Source: Clostridiales bacterium | Lineage (GTDB): Bacteria > Bacillota > Clostridia > Christensenellales > Pumilibacteraceae | DNA: 64,000 bases | Direction of reading: 5' to 3' | NCBI GenBank assembly: GCA_003533505.1 | Contig: DQGD01000015.1 | Coordinates: 19,777 to 83,776 of the forward strand | Shown: positions 42,219-51,992 of the stretch, one piece after another | Position numbering within the stretch: the stretch's first letter is position 1 | Layout: each line of letters begins with the position of its first letter | The notes under the pieces: generated by a model | What the model was told of the DNA's origin: nothing | The model's database searches: none | What the model saw: the letters and a program-made list of their open reading frames with translations, nothing else | Position numbers and translations under genes: made by a program

Positions 42219-43565
42219 GTGAACACGAAGCTCATAAACGCAGCCGTAGACAAGCACCATGACGAAATACTCGCCGCCGAGCGCTACATCTGGGCGCACC
42301 CGGAAACGGGCTATCGGGAGTGGCAGACCACGGCTTATCTTGAAAACATTTTCGAGAAAGCGGGCTATGCGCTTACTAAAGCAGGCAATATTCCCGGTTT
42401 TTACACCGACATCGACACGGGCAAACCCGGTCCGAAAGTACTCGTACTGTGCGAACTGGACGGACTATACGTTCCCAACCACTTCGCGGCGGTCGACGGC
42501 AACGCGCACGCGTGTGGGCATCACGCTCAGTGCGCGGCTATGGTCGGCATTGCGCTCGCGCTCAAAGAAAAGGGCGTAACCGATACCATGAGCGGCTCGA
42601 TAAGGCTGTGCGCCGTACCCGCCGAAGAAGAAATTCAGGCGGACTTCCGCGAGGAACTGCGGAAAGCGGGCACTATCCGCTACTACGGCGGCAAGGACGA
42701 ATTTCTCTACCGCGGCTATTTCGACGGCGCGGACATGGCGTTCATGTTCCATACGGGTCCCGGCATGAAGAATCTTTTCGACGTACACGCCGGCTGTAAC
42801 GGCAATATTCAGAAACGCTTCGCCTATCACGGCGTGGCTTCTCACGCGGGCGGAAGTCCGCAGAACGGCGTAAACGCGCTGTACGCCGCCACTCTGTCGC
42901 TGAACGCGATCAACGCTCTGCGCGAAACTTTCGCCGACTACGACCACGTACGCGTTCACCCCATCGTCACCGCTGGCGGCGATTCGGTCAGCGTTATCCC
43001 CTCGTCCGCCACGCTCGAAACGCTTATCCGCGGCAAATCGCTCTCCGTCATCGGTAAAACGAACAATAAGGTCAATCGTGCGATTGCTTCGGGCGCGCTG
43101 GCGATGGGCGCTACCGTTACCGTCACCGACCGTACGGGCGCGGCGCCGCTCTCTAACAGCCGCGAACTCCGCGAAGTCATGGCGAACGCGCTCGGCGAAC
43201 TCACCGACAGAAGCGAAATCCACGTCACCGAAAACTGGGGCGGCGCTTCCACCGATATGGGCGATCTCAGTCAGGTCATGCCCGTCATTCACCCCTACGT
43301 TGCGGGCGCCTGCGGCAAAAGTCACGGCGACGATTACCGTATTTCCGACCCCGAAAAAGCGTGCGTACTGTCTGCAAAAGCGCAAATCGCGGTGCTTACG
43401 GCGCTGCTCGAAAACAACGCAAGGGAGGCGATCCGCGTAAAAGAAAACTACGTCGCTCCCTTTCCCACGAAAGAAGCGTTCTTCGCCGAATGGGATAAGT
43501 ACGTTTCCGATACCGAACTCGTCGAGTACGGCGAAACCGAAACCGTCGTCCGCGTGATAAAGTAG
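42219..43565 (+). CDS. M20-family amidohydrolase (AbgA/B-like)
   Basis: 448 residues. Metal-binding HACGHHAQCA near 97-106 and PAEEEIQ near 150 fit the M20D peptidase/amidohydrolase family, whose members cut N-acyl amino acids, hippurate or p-aminobenzoyl-glutamate. The C-terminal part WGGASTDMGDLSQVMPVIHPY is typical of the aminobenzoyl-glutamate branch. It starts with GTG, and GAGGGG sits 6 nt upstream. No signal peptide. It is one of only two full plus-strand genes here, and may share the AraC control of the neighbouring sugar locus. Exact substrate unknown. Confidence 0.83.
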   Translation: MNTKLINAAVDKHHDEILAAERYIWAHPETGYREWQTTAYLENIFEKAGYALTKAGNIPGFYTDIDTGKPGPKVLVLCELDGLYVPNHFAAVDGNAHACGHHAQCAAMVGIALALKEKGVTDTMSGSIRLCAVPAEEEIQADFREELRKAGTIRYYGGKDEFLYRGYFDGADMAFMFHTGPGMKNLFDVHAGCNGNIQKRFAYHGVASHAGGSPQNGVNALYAATLSLNAINALRETFADYDHVRVHPIVTAGGDSVSVIPSSATLETLIRGKSLSVIGKTNNKVNRAIASGALAMGATVTVTDRTGAAPLSNSRELREVMANALGELTDRSEIHVTENWGGASTDMGDLSQVMPVIHPYVAGACGKSHGDDYRISDPEKACVLSAKAQIAVLTALLENNAREAIRVKENYVAPFPTKEAFFAEWDKYVSDTELVEYGETETVVRVIK

Positions 43566-43590
43566 CGTAACTGCCAATTAAATAACGAGA

Positions 43591-43621
43591 AAAACGAACC
43601 CGCAGTTTCGGGTTCGTTTTT
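43591..43621. terminator. Bidirectional terminator between M20 gene and ABC operon
   Basis: AAAACGAACCCG pairs with CGGGTTCGTTTT (12 bp, 6-nt loop), flanked by T runs on both strands. It serves the converging genes on either side. Confidence 0.9.
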
Positions 43622-43653
43622 TCATACACTCGTAGTCGAATAAAATTTTTATT

Positions 43654-44544
43654 TTACAACTTCATGCCGGAAGTCGCGATACCTTCGACGAAATACTTCT
43701 GGAAGATCGTGTAAAGAATAAGGATCGGCATGATCGTGACGATACAGCACGCCATAAGCGCGGGATAATTTCTGCCCTGCGAAGTACCCATCGCCGCGGA
43801 CTTGAAGTTTGCCACGACGAGTTGGAGTGTGGCTCTGCCGGGATCGCGAAGATACAGGAGCGGACCGAGGTACGCGTTGTAGTGTCCGATAAAGCCGAGC
43901 AAGCCTTGCGCGAGCAGCGCGGGAACGACGAGCGGAAGCATGATGCGGATAAAGATGCCGGGCCAACTGAGTCCGTCGATTTTGCCCGCTTCGATAACGG
44001 AATCGGGTACGCCGTACATGAACTGGCGCAGGAAGAATATCAGACTTGCGCCGCCGAAGAACCCGGGCACGATGAGCGGCAGGAACGTATCGATCCAGCC
44101 GAAACTTTCGTACATAAGGTAATGCGGAATCATGAGGATAGTGCCGGGGATCATCATCGTGAACAATATCACGGCGAAGAACGGCTTGCTCATTCTGAAC
44201 TTGATTTTCGCAAACGCGAACGCCGCGAGCGCGCCGAAGAACAGCGAGCCGATAGTAGGCACGAGCGAAGTGATCATCGTATTGAGAAAGCCGGTCAGAA
44301 GCCACGGGATACCGGTATCGTAGTCGCTGTACTTAAAGAACAGTTTGTAACCCTGTGCGGTCAGTCCGTCCTCTTTGCCGACAAGACTGAATTCCCACGA
44401 CTGCGCGTCGGTAATCGACTTGAACGACGTGACGAGAATAATCGCGAACGGCAGAACGACCAGAAGCGAAGCGACGATAAGCCCGGTATAAACTACGATA
44501 TTACTGCGGATTCGGCTTCCGCTGTGAGATTTATGCAACGTCAT
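43654..44544 (-). CDS. ABC sugar transporter permease (MalG/UgpE type)
   Basis: 296 residues, six membrane helices, and the EAA loop EAGKIDGLSWPGIFIRIMLP that docks the ATPase. It forms the channel with the permease encoded upstream, which it overlaps by 14 bp. Last gene of the 10-gene operon. No ATPase gene is in the operon, so a shared MsmX/MsmK-type ATPase is expected elsewhere. Confidence 0.9.
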   Translation of the reverse strand: MTLHKSHSGSRIRSNIVVYTGLIVASLLVVLPFAIILVTSFKSITDAQSWEFSLVGKEDGLTAQGYKLFFKYSDYDTGIPWLLTGFLNTMITSLVPTIGSLFFGALAAFAFAKIKFRMSKPFFAVILFTMMIPGTILMIPHYLMYESFGWIDTFLPLIVPGFFGGASLIFFLRQFMYGVPDSVIEAGKIDGLSWPGIFIRIMLPLVVPALLAQGLLGFIGHYNAYLGPLLYLRDPGRATLQLVVANFKSAAMGTSQGRNYPALMACCIVTIMPILILYTIFQKYFVEGIATSGMKL

Positions 44545-45424
44545 AATTCACCCACTTTTTCGACATAACGAAGTTAAGTTTGGTAAGCGCGGCGATAATC
44601 AGCGCAAGCACCACGCTGGCGGCGCAAGCCACGCCGTACGCCGATCCCGCGATACCTTCCTTGTAAACGTAGAACACGGCGGTAAGGCACTTCTGCCCGT
44701 TCGGATCCAGCACCTGAATACGCGTGAACGCCTGCAGTACGCCGATCGACCCCATGACCACGACGTAGAAAATCGTCGGCGTGATCGCGGGAAGCGTGAC
44801 GTTGAAAAATATCTGCAGTTTGTTCGCCCCGTCAAGTTCCGCCGCTTCTTTCAGCGACGAATTTACGTTGGTAAGCGCGGCGGTAAACAGCAGAATTCTG
44901 TACCCGCAAGTCGACCACACTCCCATAATCATTATCGACCAGATAAAGTTATCGGGGCTGAACCAGTTGAAATCTCCTAAACCGAAAATTCTGTTTACAA
45001 TACCGTACTGACTGTTAAGCAGCCAGTTCCACATAAACGTGGTCGCGGTGACCGAGCATACGTACGGCACGAATAGCAGTACTTTGAAGAACTTAGTGCC
45101 GGGCAGTTTCTTCGTGAGAAGTTCCGCTATGACTACCGAAATCGCAATGGACACCGGCAGTTCCAGCATAAGTATCACGTTGTTTAACAGCGCTTTCCAG
45201 AAATACTCGTCCTTGAGAACGTCGACGTAATTGCCGAAAAAGTTTTTTATCGGCAGCATCTTTGCGTTCTCGATAATGCCGTACGGCACATCCATGAACG
45301 ACATGACTAGCGCGAAGCCGATGGGAACGTAGGTGAACACTATCATTGCGAGTACCGGAATACCCGCAAAGACAGTGCCCCACAATTCGTCGGATCTTCT
45401 GATTTTATTCTTGTTTGCGATCAT
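44531..45424 (-). CDS. ABC sugar transporter permease (MalF/UgpA type)
   Basis: 297 residues with six helices and the EAA loop EAAELDGANKLQIFFNVTLP. Partner of the second permease and of the large binding lipoprotein 24 bp upstream. AAGGAGAGG before the ATG. Confidence 0.9.
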   Translation of the reverse strand: MIANKNKIRRSDELWGTVFAGIPVLAMIVFTYVPIGFALVMSFMDVPYGIIENAKMLPIKNFFGNYVDVLKDEYFWKALLNNVILMLELPVSIAISVVIAELLTKKLPGTKFFKVLLFVPYVCSVTATTFMWNWLLNSQYGIVNRIFGLGDFNWFSPDNFIWSIMIMGVWSTCGYRILLFTAALTNVNSSLKEAAELDGANKLQIFFNVTLPAITPTIFYVVVMGSIGVLQAFTRIQVLDPNGQKCLTAVFYVYKEGIAGSAYGVACAASVVLALIIAALTKLNFVMSKKWVNYDVA

Positions 45425-45448
45425 TTACTCCCTCTCCTTCGGTGTCTG

Positions 45449-47395
45449 TTATCTGTTGCTTACCTTCGTGTATTTCTGTAACAGTTCGAACGTGTTTTTA
45501 TATTCTTTCGAGGCCATGAACGCGTTCATAGTCATCTTGTATTCGCGAACCTGCTTGTTGAGCGGAATGGACCAACAACCGTTACCGTCAATCCACTCGC
45601 CGTCGCTGAGGAACCACCAGTCGCCCGGGGTCTGATACTCGGCTCCGCGCGCGAAAATCTCGGCGTTCATCGGCTTTTTGCCGTCGGCAAGGTCGGCTGC
45701 GAGTATCTCGCTCGCCAGCGTTTTCTGATTGGGAAGAATGCTGCCCGACTGCGCGAGGATTCTCTGCCCCTCTTCGCCCGCCGCGAACTTGATGAACAGA
45801 TACGCCGCGTTCTTGACGGTGCTCTTTTTCCACATAGCCCAAGCCGTCGAGCCGCTGTGCGCGCCCTCGTTGCCCGCTACGGTCACGTTATCGTTACCGT
45901 CGAATTCTTTATAAACGAGCATGGGCGCTACGTCCCAGTCGAACTTCTTGATACTGCGGGCGATCGCGGTGCTGGCTCTTACGTCAACGACCATAGCCGA
46001 AGCGCCGTTCTGGAACGAACCGAACAATCCGTCGGTGCCGAACGATCCCGGCGAAGTGGAAATGCCCTTGTTGTATACGACTACCATGTCGCCGTAACGC
46101 TGATCCGCGGGAAGCGAAGCGTAATCGGTGCCGTTGCCGTCTTTCATATACTCGGTGTTCTTCGCGATAGCGTCCGTAGCCGTGCCGGCGAGTTTGTACG
46201 GAATAATCTGATAGAACGCGTCGGTCACGCCGCTTACGCCGCCGACCGGCTCGTGATAATGGTTCTCGTTCTTTTTGCCCGCAAGGCTCATGTACTCGGC
46301 AAACGCTCTTCTCTGCGAGGGAAGCGCGTCGCACTTAGCCGCGAGTTCGTCGGTAAGGTAGAATTTGTCCTCGTAGTCGAGGATCTCGCCCGCATTGTAA
46401 GTCTTGCCGTTGACGACGACGGTTTCCTTGGCTTTGTAGTTGAGGGTTGCGTCCTCGAGCGTAAAGGTATAGTAACCGCCGTTGTATTGATCGTCGGAAG
46501 AGGTCAGGTACTGTATGCAGTTTCCGCCCACCGAGAACGCGTAGTTGAACCACCAGCTGGTGATGAAGCCGTACTTGCAACCCGAAGCCTCGTTGGCAGC
46601 CTGAAGATCGGCGGCAAGCCCCGAACACTCCTGCCAACTCATGGCGATCTTGTTGTTGAAGTACCATTTGCCTCCGAGTTCGAAGTACGCTTTCGCGGGA
46701 ACGGTAGCGTCAGCCGCGATACCCGCCTGCGCTTTGGTTTTGCCGTAAGCGTCCGCTTCGCCCGCGTTATACGCGGCGAGGTTTTCTTCGTACACGGAAA
46801 TCTCGGTAACGTCGGCGTTTTTAAGGTAATCCTTGTTGTAGTAGATGACCGTCGAACCGCTGCCCTTCGGAAGCGCGTAATAGTGCGCGCCATCGCCTTC
46901 GCTCTTTGTCGTGACCACGTCGTAACGGTATCTGCCCACCGCACCTTCGTTCATGTCCGCGATGTCCTCTTCGAAATTAAGCGTCTTGTTCTCGCTCTTG
47001 ATGTAAGTATCAAGGTTTTCGAGAAGCCCCGCCGTCGCCCACTTTTTGTAGTACTGGTCGGAAACGAGCACTACGTCGTGGCAGGTCTTGCCTTTAAGAC
47101 GGGTTTCGGTGACGTTCTCGTAACTGTCGGACGAGGTCTTTTCGAAGTTAGCCGTGATATTGTAGGCTTTATACTTTTCGTTGAACGCGTCGCGGAGTTG
47201 ATAATAAACGTCCTCTTTCTCGCCCTCGGCATAACTGGTGAACGTAATTATCGTGCCTTCCGTCGACGCTACGATATTGCCGTCGGCGTCGAACGAAATA
47301 TCCGCGCCGCTCTTGTTCTTACCGCCGCAAGCAGTCAGCCCCACCGTCGTAACCATGAGCAGTAAAGCCATCGTGAGTGTTAGAAATTTTTTCAT
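45449..47395 (-). CDS. ABC transporter solute-binding lipoprotein
   Basis: 648 residues, larger than most (400-550). Lipobox LTAC with Cys23. Family 1 extracellular binding-protein pattern: EGEKEDVYYQLRDAFNEKY, then VVLVSDQYYKKWATAGLLENL and an NEGAHSGSTAWAMWKKS stretch near the C-terminus. It should bind an oligosaccharide, probably made by the GH43 and esterase proteins of this locus. AAGGAG lies just before the start. Confidence 0.88.
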   Translation of the reverse strand: MKKFLTLTMALLLMVTTVGLTACGGKNKSGADISFDADGNIVASTEGTIITFTSYAEGEKEDVYYQLRDAFNEKYKAYNITANFEKTSSDSYENVTETRLKGKTCHDVVLVSDQYYKKWATAGLLENLDTYIKSENKTLNFEEDIADMNEGAVGRYRYDVVTTKSEGDGAHYYALPKGSGSTVIYYNKDYLKNADVTEISVYEENLAAYNAGEADAYGKTKAQAGIAADATVPAKAYFELGGKWYFNNKIAMSWQECSGLAADLQAANEASGCKYGFITSWWFNYAFSVGGNCIQYLTSSDDQYNGGYYTFTLEDATLNYKAKETVVVNGKTYNAGEILDYEDKFYLTDELAAKCDALPSQRRAFAEYMSLAGKKNENHYHEPVGGVSGVTDAFYQIIPYKLAGTATDAIAKNTEYMKDGNGTDYASLPADQRYGDMVVVYNKGISTSPGSFGTDGLFGSFQNGASAMVVDVRASTAIARSIKKFDWDVAPMLVYKEFDGNDNVTVAGNEGAHSGSTAWAMWKKSTVKNAAYLFIKFAAGEEGQRILAQSGSILPNQKTLASEILAADLADGKKPMNAEIFARGAEYQTPGDWWFLSDGEWIDGNGCWSIPLNKQVREYKMTMNAFMASKEYKNTFELLQKYTKVSNR

Positions 47396-47404
47396 ATTTT
47401 CTCC

Positions 47405-48907
47405 TTATATTTCCGAATCCGCGGTTATCCCCGCGAGTTCGTTGAATTTGGTTTGCGCGTCCGTACCTTTAAGATAAGTATAATCGGAAAACTCCGCTTT
47501 CGGTCCGAACGAGTAAATGCCTGCCATGCACTTCGAGTAGTACTTTCTGCCGGTAGATCCGGTAGAAGCCGTCGTACCGCGAAGAGTAACCTCGGGAACG
47601 TCCGAAAATCCCGGCGCTTCTTCTTTGGTCGCCGCCGTCACGCACAGAATTTCGTCGTTCACGAAGTACGCGATAGCGTCGCCGTGACGGTAAGCCGCGA
47701 GTTTGATAACGTCACCTTCTACCGCCGTTTCCTTTTCGTATGGCGCATAGTCCGCTCCCGCCGTCAGCACCCACGCGGAGTTTTTCATATCGCGCTGAGC
47801 GACTCCTACGTACTTCTTCCCGCTCGTCTTGTCCGTTCTTATATACAAAAGCGTGCGGTTGGACGGGAAAATATTGACTATACCCACGTAAGGACTCGAA
47901 ACCGTGCCCGCGTTTATCTTCGATACGTTGCACCCGAAATAATAATCGGTGTCGTAGCCGTTTTTAACGAACGCGTAACTCGTCGGCGAGAAACTGTCGA
48001 GCGTTATTTTTCTGTCGGTCGCGTTGTCATGGCTGAGATCGAATTTATAGGTCGGATAGTACTTATCCGCGCCCACTTGCAGCATACCGAACACGTCGCC
48101 GTCGGTGCTCGTAAGGCACTCTCCCGTTCCGTCGGCGCGTTTACCGATCGGCACCCAGGTGTACGGAGTCGCCTGAAAACTGAGCGACTTGGTGGTGTAC
48201 GAGCGACTGGACTTGAATTCTTCGGTATTGACCGTAGCGTCGGTCTTTGCGCTGTACGCCACTCGGTAGGTAACGTCGCCCACGTTATACTTGCCTTTCT
48301 CGTCCTTGATGAAGCCGAATTCGTACCAGGGGATAAACACTTCCGCGTCGAAGCCTTCTTCGTTCGTTCCGTTCAGCGTGCCGTTGACCTTGACCGCGTG
48401 AGCCGAGTCGAAATAACTCGTTACGTAAGTACTTTTGCCGCCCACACCCACGAGTTTTGAGTACTTGCCGCCGCAATCGAGTCTGTACTGAAGCGTTCTG
48501 CGGTCTATCGAAAGTTTGTCAGTGCCGTCGGCTTTCGTCGCGGAATTGAAGAACAGTTCCACCGAAGTGTTCTGATACACCGCGCGGAGGTGGTGATAAC
48601 TCAGCACTTTGTCGTGCGCGCTGACGAAGCAATGCAAGCCCTCTTCGCCGAAGTAGATATAGCTGTCGACGTATATGCTGTCGTCGCTGCCGTCGTACAG
48701 GCGGTAGCAGTATTCCGAGCCGTACTTATCGTCCTTTACGCCGTCGGTTTTCATTCCGTCGGCTTCGGAAAAATCGTAAACTTCGCTCGCGATCGGCAGA
48801 GCGTTCTCATAGCCGTACTTGTCGAACTTCGCTTCGCCGCAACCGGTAGCCGCGACCGCGGTGAACGCCATAAGCGCGCTCGTCAGTATTATAAGCGGTT
48901 TTTTCAT
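47405..48907 (-). CDS. Lipoprotein with CBM9/DOMON-like carbohydrate-binding domain
   Basis: 500 residues. Signal peptide ending ATGC (Cys23). The part from ~60 to 240 (DSYIYFGEEGLHCFVSAHD, VELFFNS, FDAEVFIPWYEFGF) resembles the CBM9-like beta-sandwich of xylan- and cellulose-binding proteins. The second half (~260-480, ending in RKYYSKCMAGIYSFGPKAEF) looks like a concanavalin-type sandwich. It probably holds a polysaccharide at the cell surface for the GH43 enzyme, whose gene it overlaps by 4 bp. Confidence 0.68.
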   Translation of the reverse strand: MKKPLIILTSALMAFTAVAATGCGEAKFDKYGYENALPIASEVYDFSEADGMKTDGVKDDKYGSEYCYRLYDGSDDSIYVDSYIYFGEEGLHCFVSAHDKVLSYHHLRAVYQNTSVELFFNSATKADGTDKLSIDRRTLQYRLDCGGKYSKLVGVGGKSTYVTSYFDSAHAVKVNGTLNGTNEEGFDAEVFIPWYEFGFIKDEKGKYNVGDVTYRVAYSAKTDATVNTEEFKSSRSYTTKSLSFQATPYTWVPIGKRADGTGECLTSTDGDVFGMLQVGADKYYPTYKFDLSHDNATDRKITLDSFSPTSYAFVKNGYDTDYYFGCNVSKINAGTVSSPYVGIVNIFPSNRTLLYIRTDKTSGKKYVGVAQRDMKNSAWVLTAGADYAPYEKETAVEGDVIKLAAYRHGDAIAYFVNDEILCVTAATKEEAPGFSDVPEVTLRGTTASTGSTGRKYYSKCMAGIYSFGPKAEFSDYTYLKGTDAQTKFNELAGITADSEI

Positions 48908-50625
48908 GCGCTCGCCCTCCCCAGTACCGCGACTTCGGAAACCGCGAACGTATCGCCCGTTTTCGGCTCGGAAATTTCGATTTCTATCTTTCGGATATCC
49001 ATATCGGCAAACTGAATCGACACCGAAGCGCCCGCGAAGATACAGTCGAAGTGTCTGTCCTCCAGCGAGAAAGTCGAGTAGTCGAAGTCGAGCCTGCCCG
49101 TCTGCACTACGGCTTCCTTGCCGTCCTTACGGTAAGTAATGCGGATATTGTCGATTGCGGTGAACGAACTTTCAAACTCGCAGGCGTTATAGATCATTAT
49201 CGCTTTTGCGGAAACGTAGTCGGTCCACGCGAGCGTGATTTTGCCCTTGCCTTTACGGAACCGCGTTTCATCGACTACCGCCGAGTCCTCGTGAATCTTG
49301 ATCGTGCCGTCGTTCAGCCAGTATGCGTCGGAGTCGTCCGCAAGCCCCTGTGCCGTGACTATCGCCGCGGCGGCTTTGTTCTCATAGCCGCTTATTACCG
49401 CGGGCAGCGGCTGAAGCGTCACGGTAGGACCGTTGGCGTAGATGACCGGGAGTCCGTCCTCGTTCGTCACGAAGCTCACTTTGTCAAAGCGGATCTTGCG
49501 CGCTTCGGCGATGGATTCGTCGTTTTTGAAAGTATGGTAACTGATATACAGTTCGTCGCCCACTTTGATGAAACTGTGGTGACCGGACGAATTCGTGTAC
49601 ATCGCAAGCCCGTCGGTAGTGATTACCGCGCCGCCCTTTTCGACCGCGACTTTTCTGAACGGTCCCATGGGCGATTCGCCCACGGCCTGGCGCACCTGAT
49701 AACTGCCCTCTTCGTACGAGTGTACGGAGAACGTCAGGTAATAAAGTCCGTCGCGATAGATCATGAACGGTCCTTCGTTGACCGTGCCCTCGTCTGTCTC
49801 TTCCGTGCCGTTCACCGCCGTATAGCCGGTGACGGATACCAGCGAAAGCGAAGCGTAGTCGGGATCCCACCACTCGTTCATTTGCATTATATAAGTGTCG
49901 CTGCTCGTGTACCCCGCGGCGTTACGGTCGCGAGTGAACAGCAGGTACTTCTGCCCCGATACCGGGTCGACGAACGGTTCAGCGTCGATTGCCGAGAAGT
50001 AACCGTCGGGAAGCCCGTACTCGGAGTTGCCGTACTGGTACATCGGGTGGTCTTTCGGCACTTTCGAAAAGTCCACAAGCGGGCGCAAACTTTCCGTAGG
50101 CTTGTTGCCCGGGTTGTACTCCTCGAACGGACCGTAAGGCGTTTTCGAGGTCGCCAGCGAAACGTAGTGCGTGTTCTTGCCGTAGGTTTCGTCGCGATCG
50201 GAAGCGCTGTAATACATATAGTAAGTTTTATCCGATTCGTCGTAGTGCACCGCGGGCGCCCAGTAGTTCCGTATCGCCCAGAATTTGTCGAGGTTGGGAC
50301 GGAACACCGCGCCGAGGTACTGCCAGTTGGTCATGTCTTTGGTACGCCACGCGTTGATCGTGGAAGTCGCGGTAACGTAGGCGTAATAGTACCCGCCGCC
50401 GTCGATTTCCGCGCCGGATTCGTCGCGCTCGGCAACCCATATAAGCGACGGATCCGCGCCCTGCATGGTTTCGACGTTGCCGTAGAACAGACTCGTGTCG
50501 AATTCCTTTACGCTGCCTCTATAATAGACGAAGCCGTCGCCGAAAGTATTCTTTGCCGCACAGCCGCAAAGAAGCGCCGCGCACGTTATCGCCGTCGCAA
50601 AGACGATAAGTATCTTCTTTTTCAT
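48904..50625 (-). CDS. GH43 family glycosidase lipoprotein
   Basis: 573 residues. Lipobox LLCGC (Cys22). Five-bladed propeller with the GH43 triad: Asp58 (GADPS), Asp214 (AIDAEPFVD), Glu284 (NEGPFMIY), plus YWAPAVHYD. A C-terminal beta-sandwich follows (~430-570). GH43 enzymes release arabinose or xylose from arabinoxylan or arabinan. Anchored outside the membrane. ATGA overlaps on both sides. Confidence 0.88.
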   Translation of the reverse strand: MKKKILIVFATAITCAALLCGCAAKNTFGDGFVYYRGSVKEFDTSLFYGNVETMQGADPSLIWVAERDESGAEIDGGGYYYAYVTATSTINAWRTKDMTNWQYLGAVFRPNLDKFWAIRNYWAPAVHYDESDKTYYMYYSASDRDETYGKNTHYVSLATSKTPYGPFEEYNPGNKPTESLRPLVDFSKVPKDHPMYQYGNSEYGLPDGYFSAIDAEPFVDPVSGQKYLLFTRDRNAAGYTSSDTYIMQMNEWWDPDYASLSLVSVTGYTAVNGTEETDEGTVNEGPFMIYRDGLYYLTFSVHSYEEGSYQVRQAVGESPMGPFRKVAVEKGGAVITTDGLAMYTNSSGHHSFIKVGDELYISYHTFKNDESIAEARKIRFDKVSFVTNEDGLPVIYANGPTVTLQPLPAVISGYENKAAAAIVTAQGLADDSDAYWLNDGTIKIHEDSAVVDETRFRKGKGKITLAWTDYVSAKAIMIYNACEFESSFTAIDNIRITYRKDGKEAVVQTGRLDFDYSTFSLEDRHFDCIFAGASVSIQFADMDIRKIEIEISEPKTGDTFAVSEVAVLGRASA

Positions 50626-51992
50626 GCGCCCTCCTTTACGGTAATTTTATAAATTTTCACGTTCGTCACGCTGTCGTTGCGTCCGACCACGAGGTCGTGC
50701 CCCGTTTTATCGGTACAGCCCGCAAAAACGTAGCCGATCGTAAAACCGTCGAACACGTTCTGCGAACGGTCGTTCACTCCGATTCTGCCCGCGATACCGC
50801 CGAACACGCCGCTTGCGCCGCCAACGCTAACCGTGCCGGCGTTCCCTACTCCGATAAGACCGACGGAAATTTTCTTGTTGATACTCGCGCAGTAAGCGTT
50901 CCCGAGAATACCGCCCGCCCGCGAAATCCCCGCGAATACCGAGCCGTAGTTCACCGAATTCGCGATCTTGAGATTGCCGGTGGTCGCGCCGACTATTCCG
51001 CCCGCGTCGTACTTGTTTGCCGCCGACACGCTCGCGTAAGAAACGCAACCGTCGATAATCGTTTCCTTGCCGTCCGAGTACAACACCGCGCCCGCGATAC
51101 CGCCCGCGCCGCCGTTGTCGCCGTTTTTTACGACCGTGCCTTTTACGGTAAGGTTCTTTATCGTCGCGCCGCCGACGTAGCCGAACGCGCCCACTGAATT
51201 ATCCGAATCGGTATCCGTCGTAAGTCTTAGGTACACCGTCTTGCCGTTGCCGTCGAACGTTCCTCCGAAATAATTCGCAGCGCTCGCGCCGACCCGCGTC
51301 CATACGGGAGCGGCTTCGGTGCCGATATCGTTTTCCAGTATCACCGTGCGCCCGACGTAATTATCGCCGCCGTTGACCGCGTTCGCAAACGAAATATATT
51401 CCTCGAGCGTGCTTATGCGCGTTATAAACGTTTCGGTCGATACGAACTCGCCCTTTATCGCCACGTCGCAAGGCGGCATCACGAACTCCGTAACTATCGC
51501 TTCGGTCGCGCGCGGCTTGTAAATCTCGGTGTTGTTCGCTACTAGCGTGCGCTCTTTGAGAACGTATCCCTCGTCCGGCGTAACGGTAACGGTGATTTTC
51601 TCGCCGTAAGCCGCCGTAGACTTATCCGCCGCGATCGTGCCGCCAGAAACGCCGACGGGTACGGTCACGCCGTAAGTAACGCGCCTGAACGCCGCGGAAA
51701 TATTAACGTCGTTATCGGGCATGTCGAAATACACGCCCTCGCTCGCCGCGCCGTCGATCTTGACGTAATCGACTTCGTAGCCGGTATCGGGCAAAAGATT
51801 GATCGACAACCGCTCGCCCGCCGTCGCCCCGCCGACTTTCTCTCCGCGATAAGTGACGTATACTCTGCCGTTCTCGCACTCGGCGACCGAAACGCGGTGA
51901 TAAGTCCTAGCATCCTTGCCGCAACCGACGAGCGCGGCGCACAACACAACCAACGCCGCAAAAAGCATTAAGACGTAACTCTTTTTTCTCAT
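50622..51992 (-). CDS. Lipoprotein with divergent InlB and GLUG repeats
   Basis: 456 residues. Lipobox LVGC (Cys24). Two divergent InlB-like beta repeats (~30-180; LLPDTGYEVDYVKIDG, TPDEGYVLKERTL) are followed by a module FDGNGKTVYLRL...GAFGYVGGATIKNLTVKG...GGIAGAVLYSDGKETIIDGC...GGIVGATTGNLKIANS...GGILGNAY, the GLUG repeat. The same module occurs three times in the giant lipoprotein at 57-62 kb. Likely a surface adhesin or glycan-binding protein. Coupled by ATGA to both neighbours. Confidence 0.75.
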   Translation of the reverse strand: MRKKSYVLMLFAALVVLCAALVGCGKDARTYHRVSVAECENGRVYVTYRGEKVGGATAGERLSINLLPDTGYEVDYVKIDGAASEGVYFDMPDNDVNISAAFRRVTYGVTVPVGVSGGTIAADKSTAAYGEKITVTVTPDEGYVLKERTLVANNTEIYKPRATEAIVTEFVMPPCDVAIKGEFVSTETFITRISTLEEYISFANAVNGGDNYVGRTVILENDIGTEAAPVWTRVGASAANYFGGTFDGNGKTVYLRLTTDTDSDNSVGAFGYVGGATIKNLTVKGTVVKNGDNGGAGGIAGAVLYSDGKETIIDGCVSYASVSAANKYDAGGIVGATTGNLKIANSVNYGSVFAGISRAGGILGNAYCASINKKISVGLIGVGNAGTVSVGGASGVFGGIAGRIGVNDRSQNVFDGFTIGYVFAGCTDKTGHDLVVGRNDSVTNVKIYKITVKEGA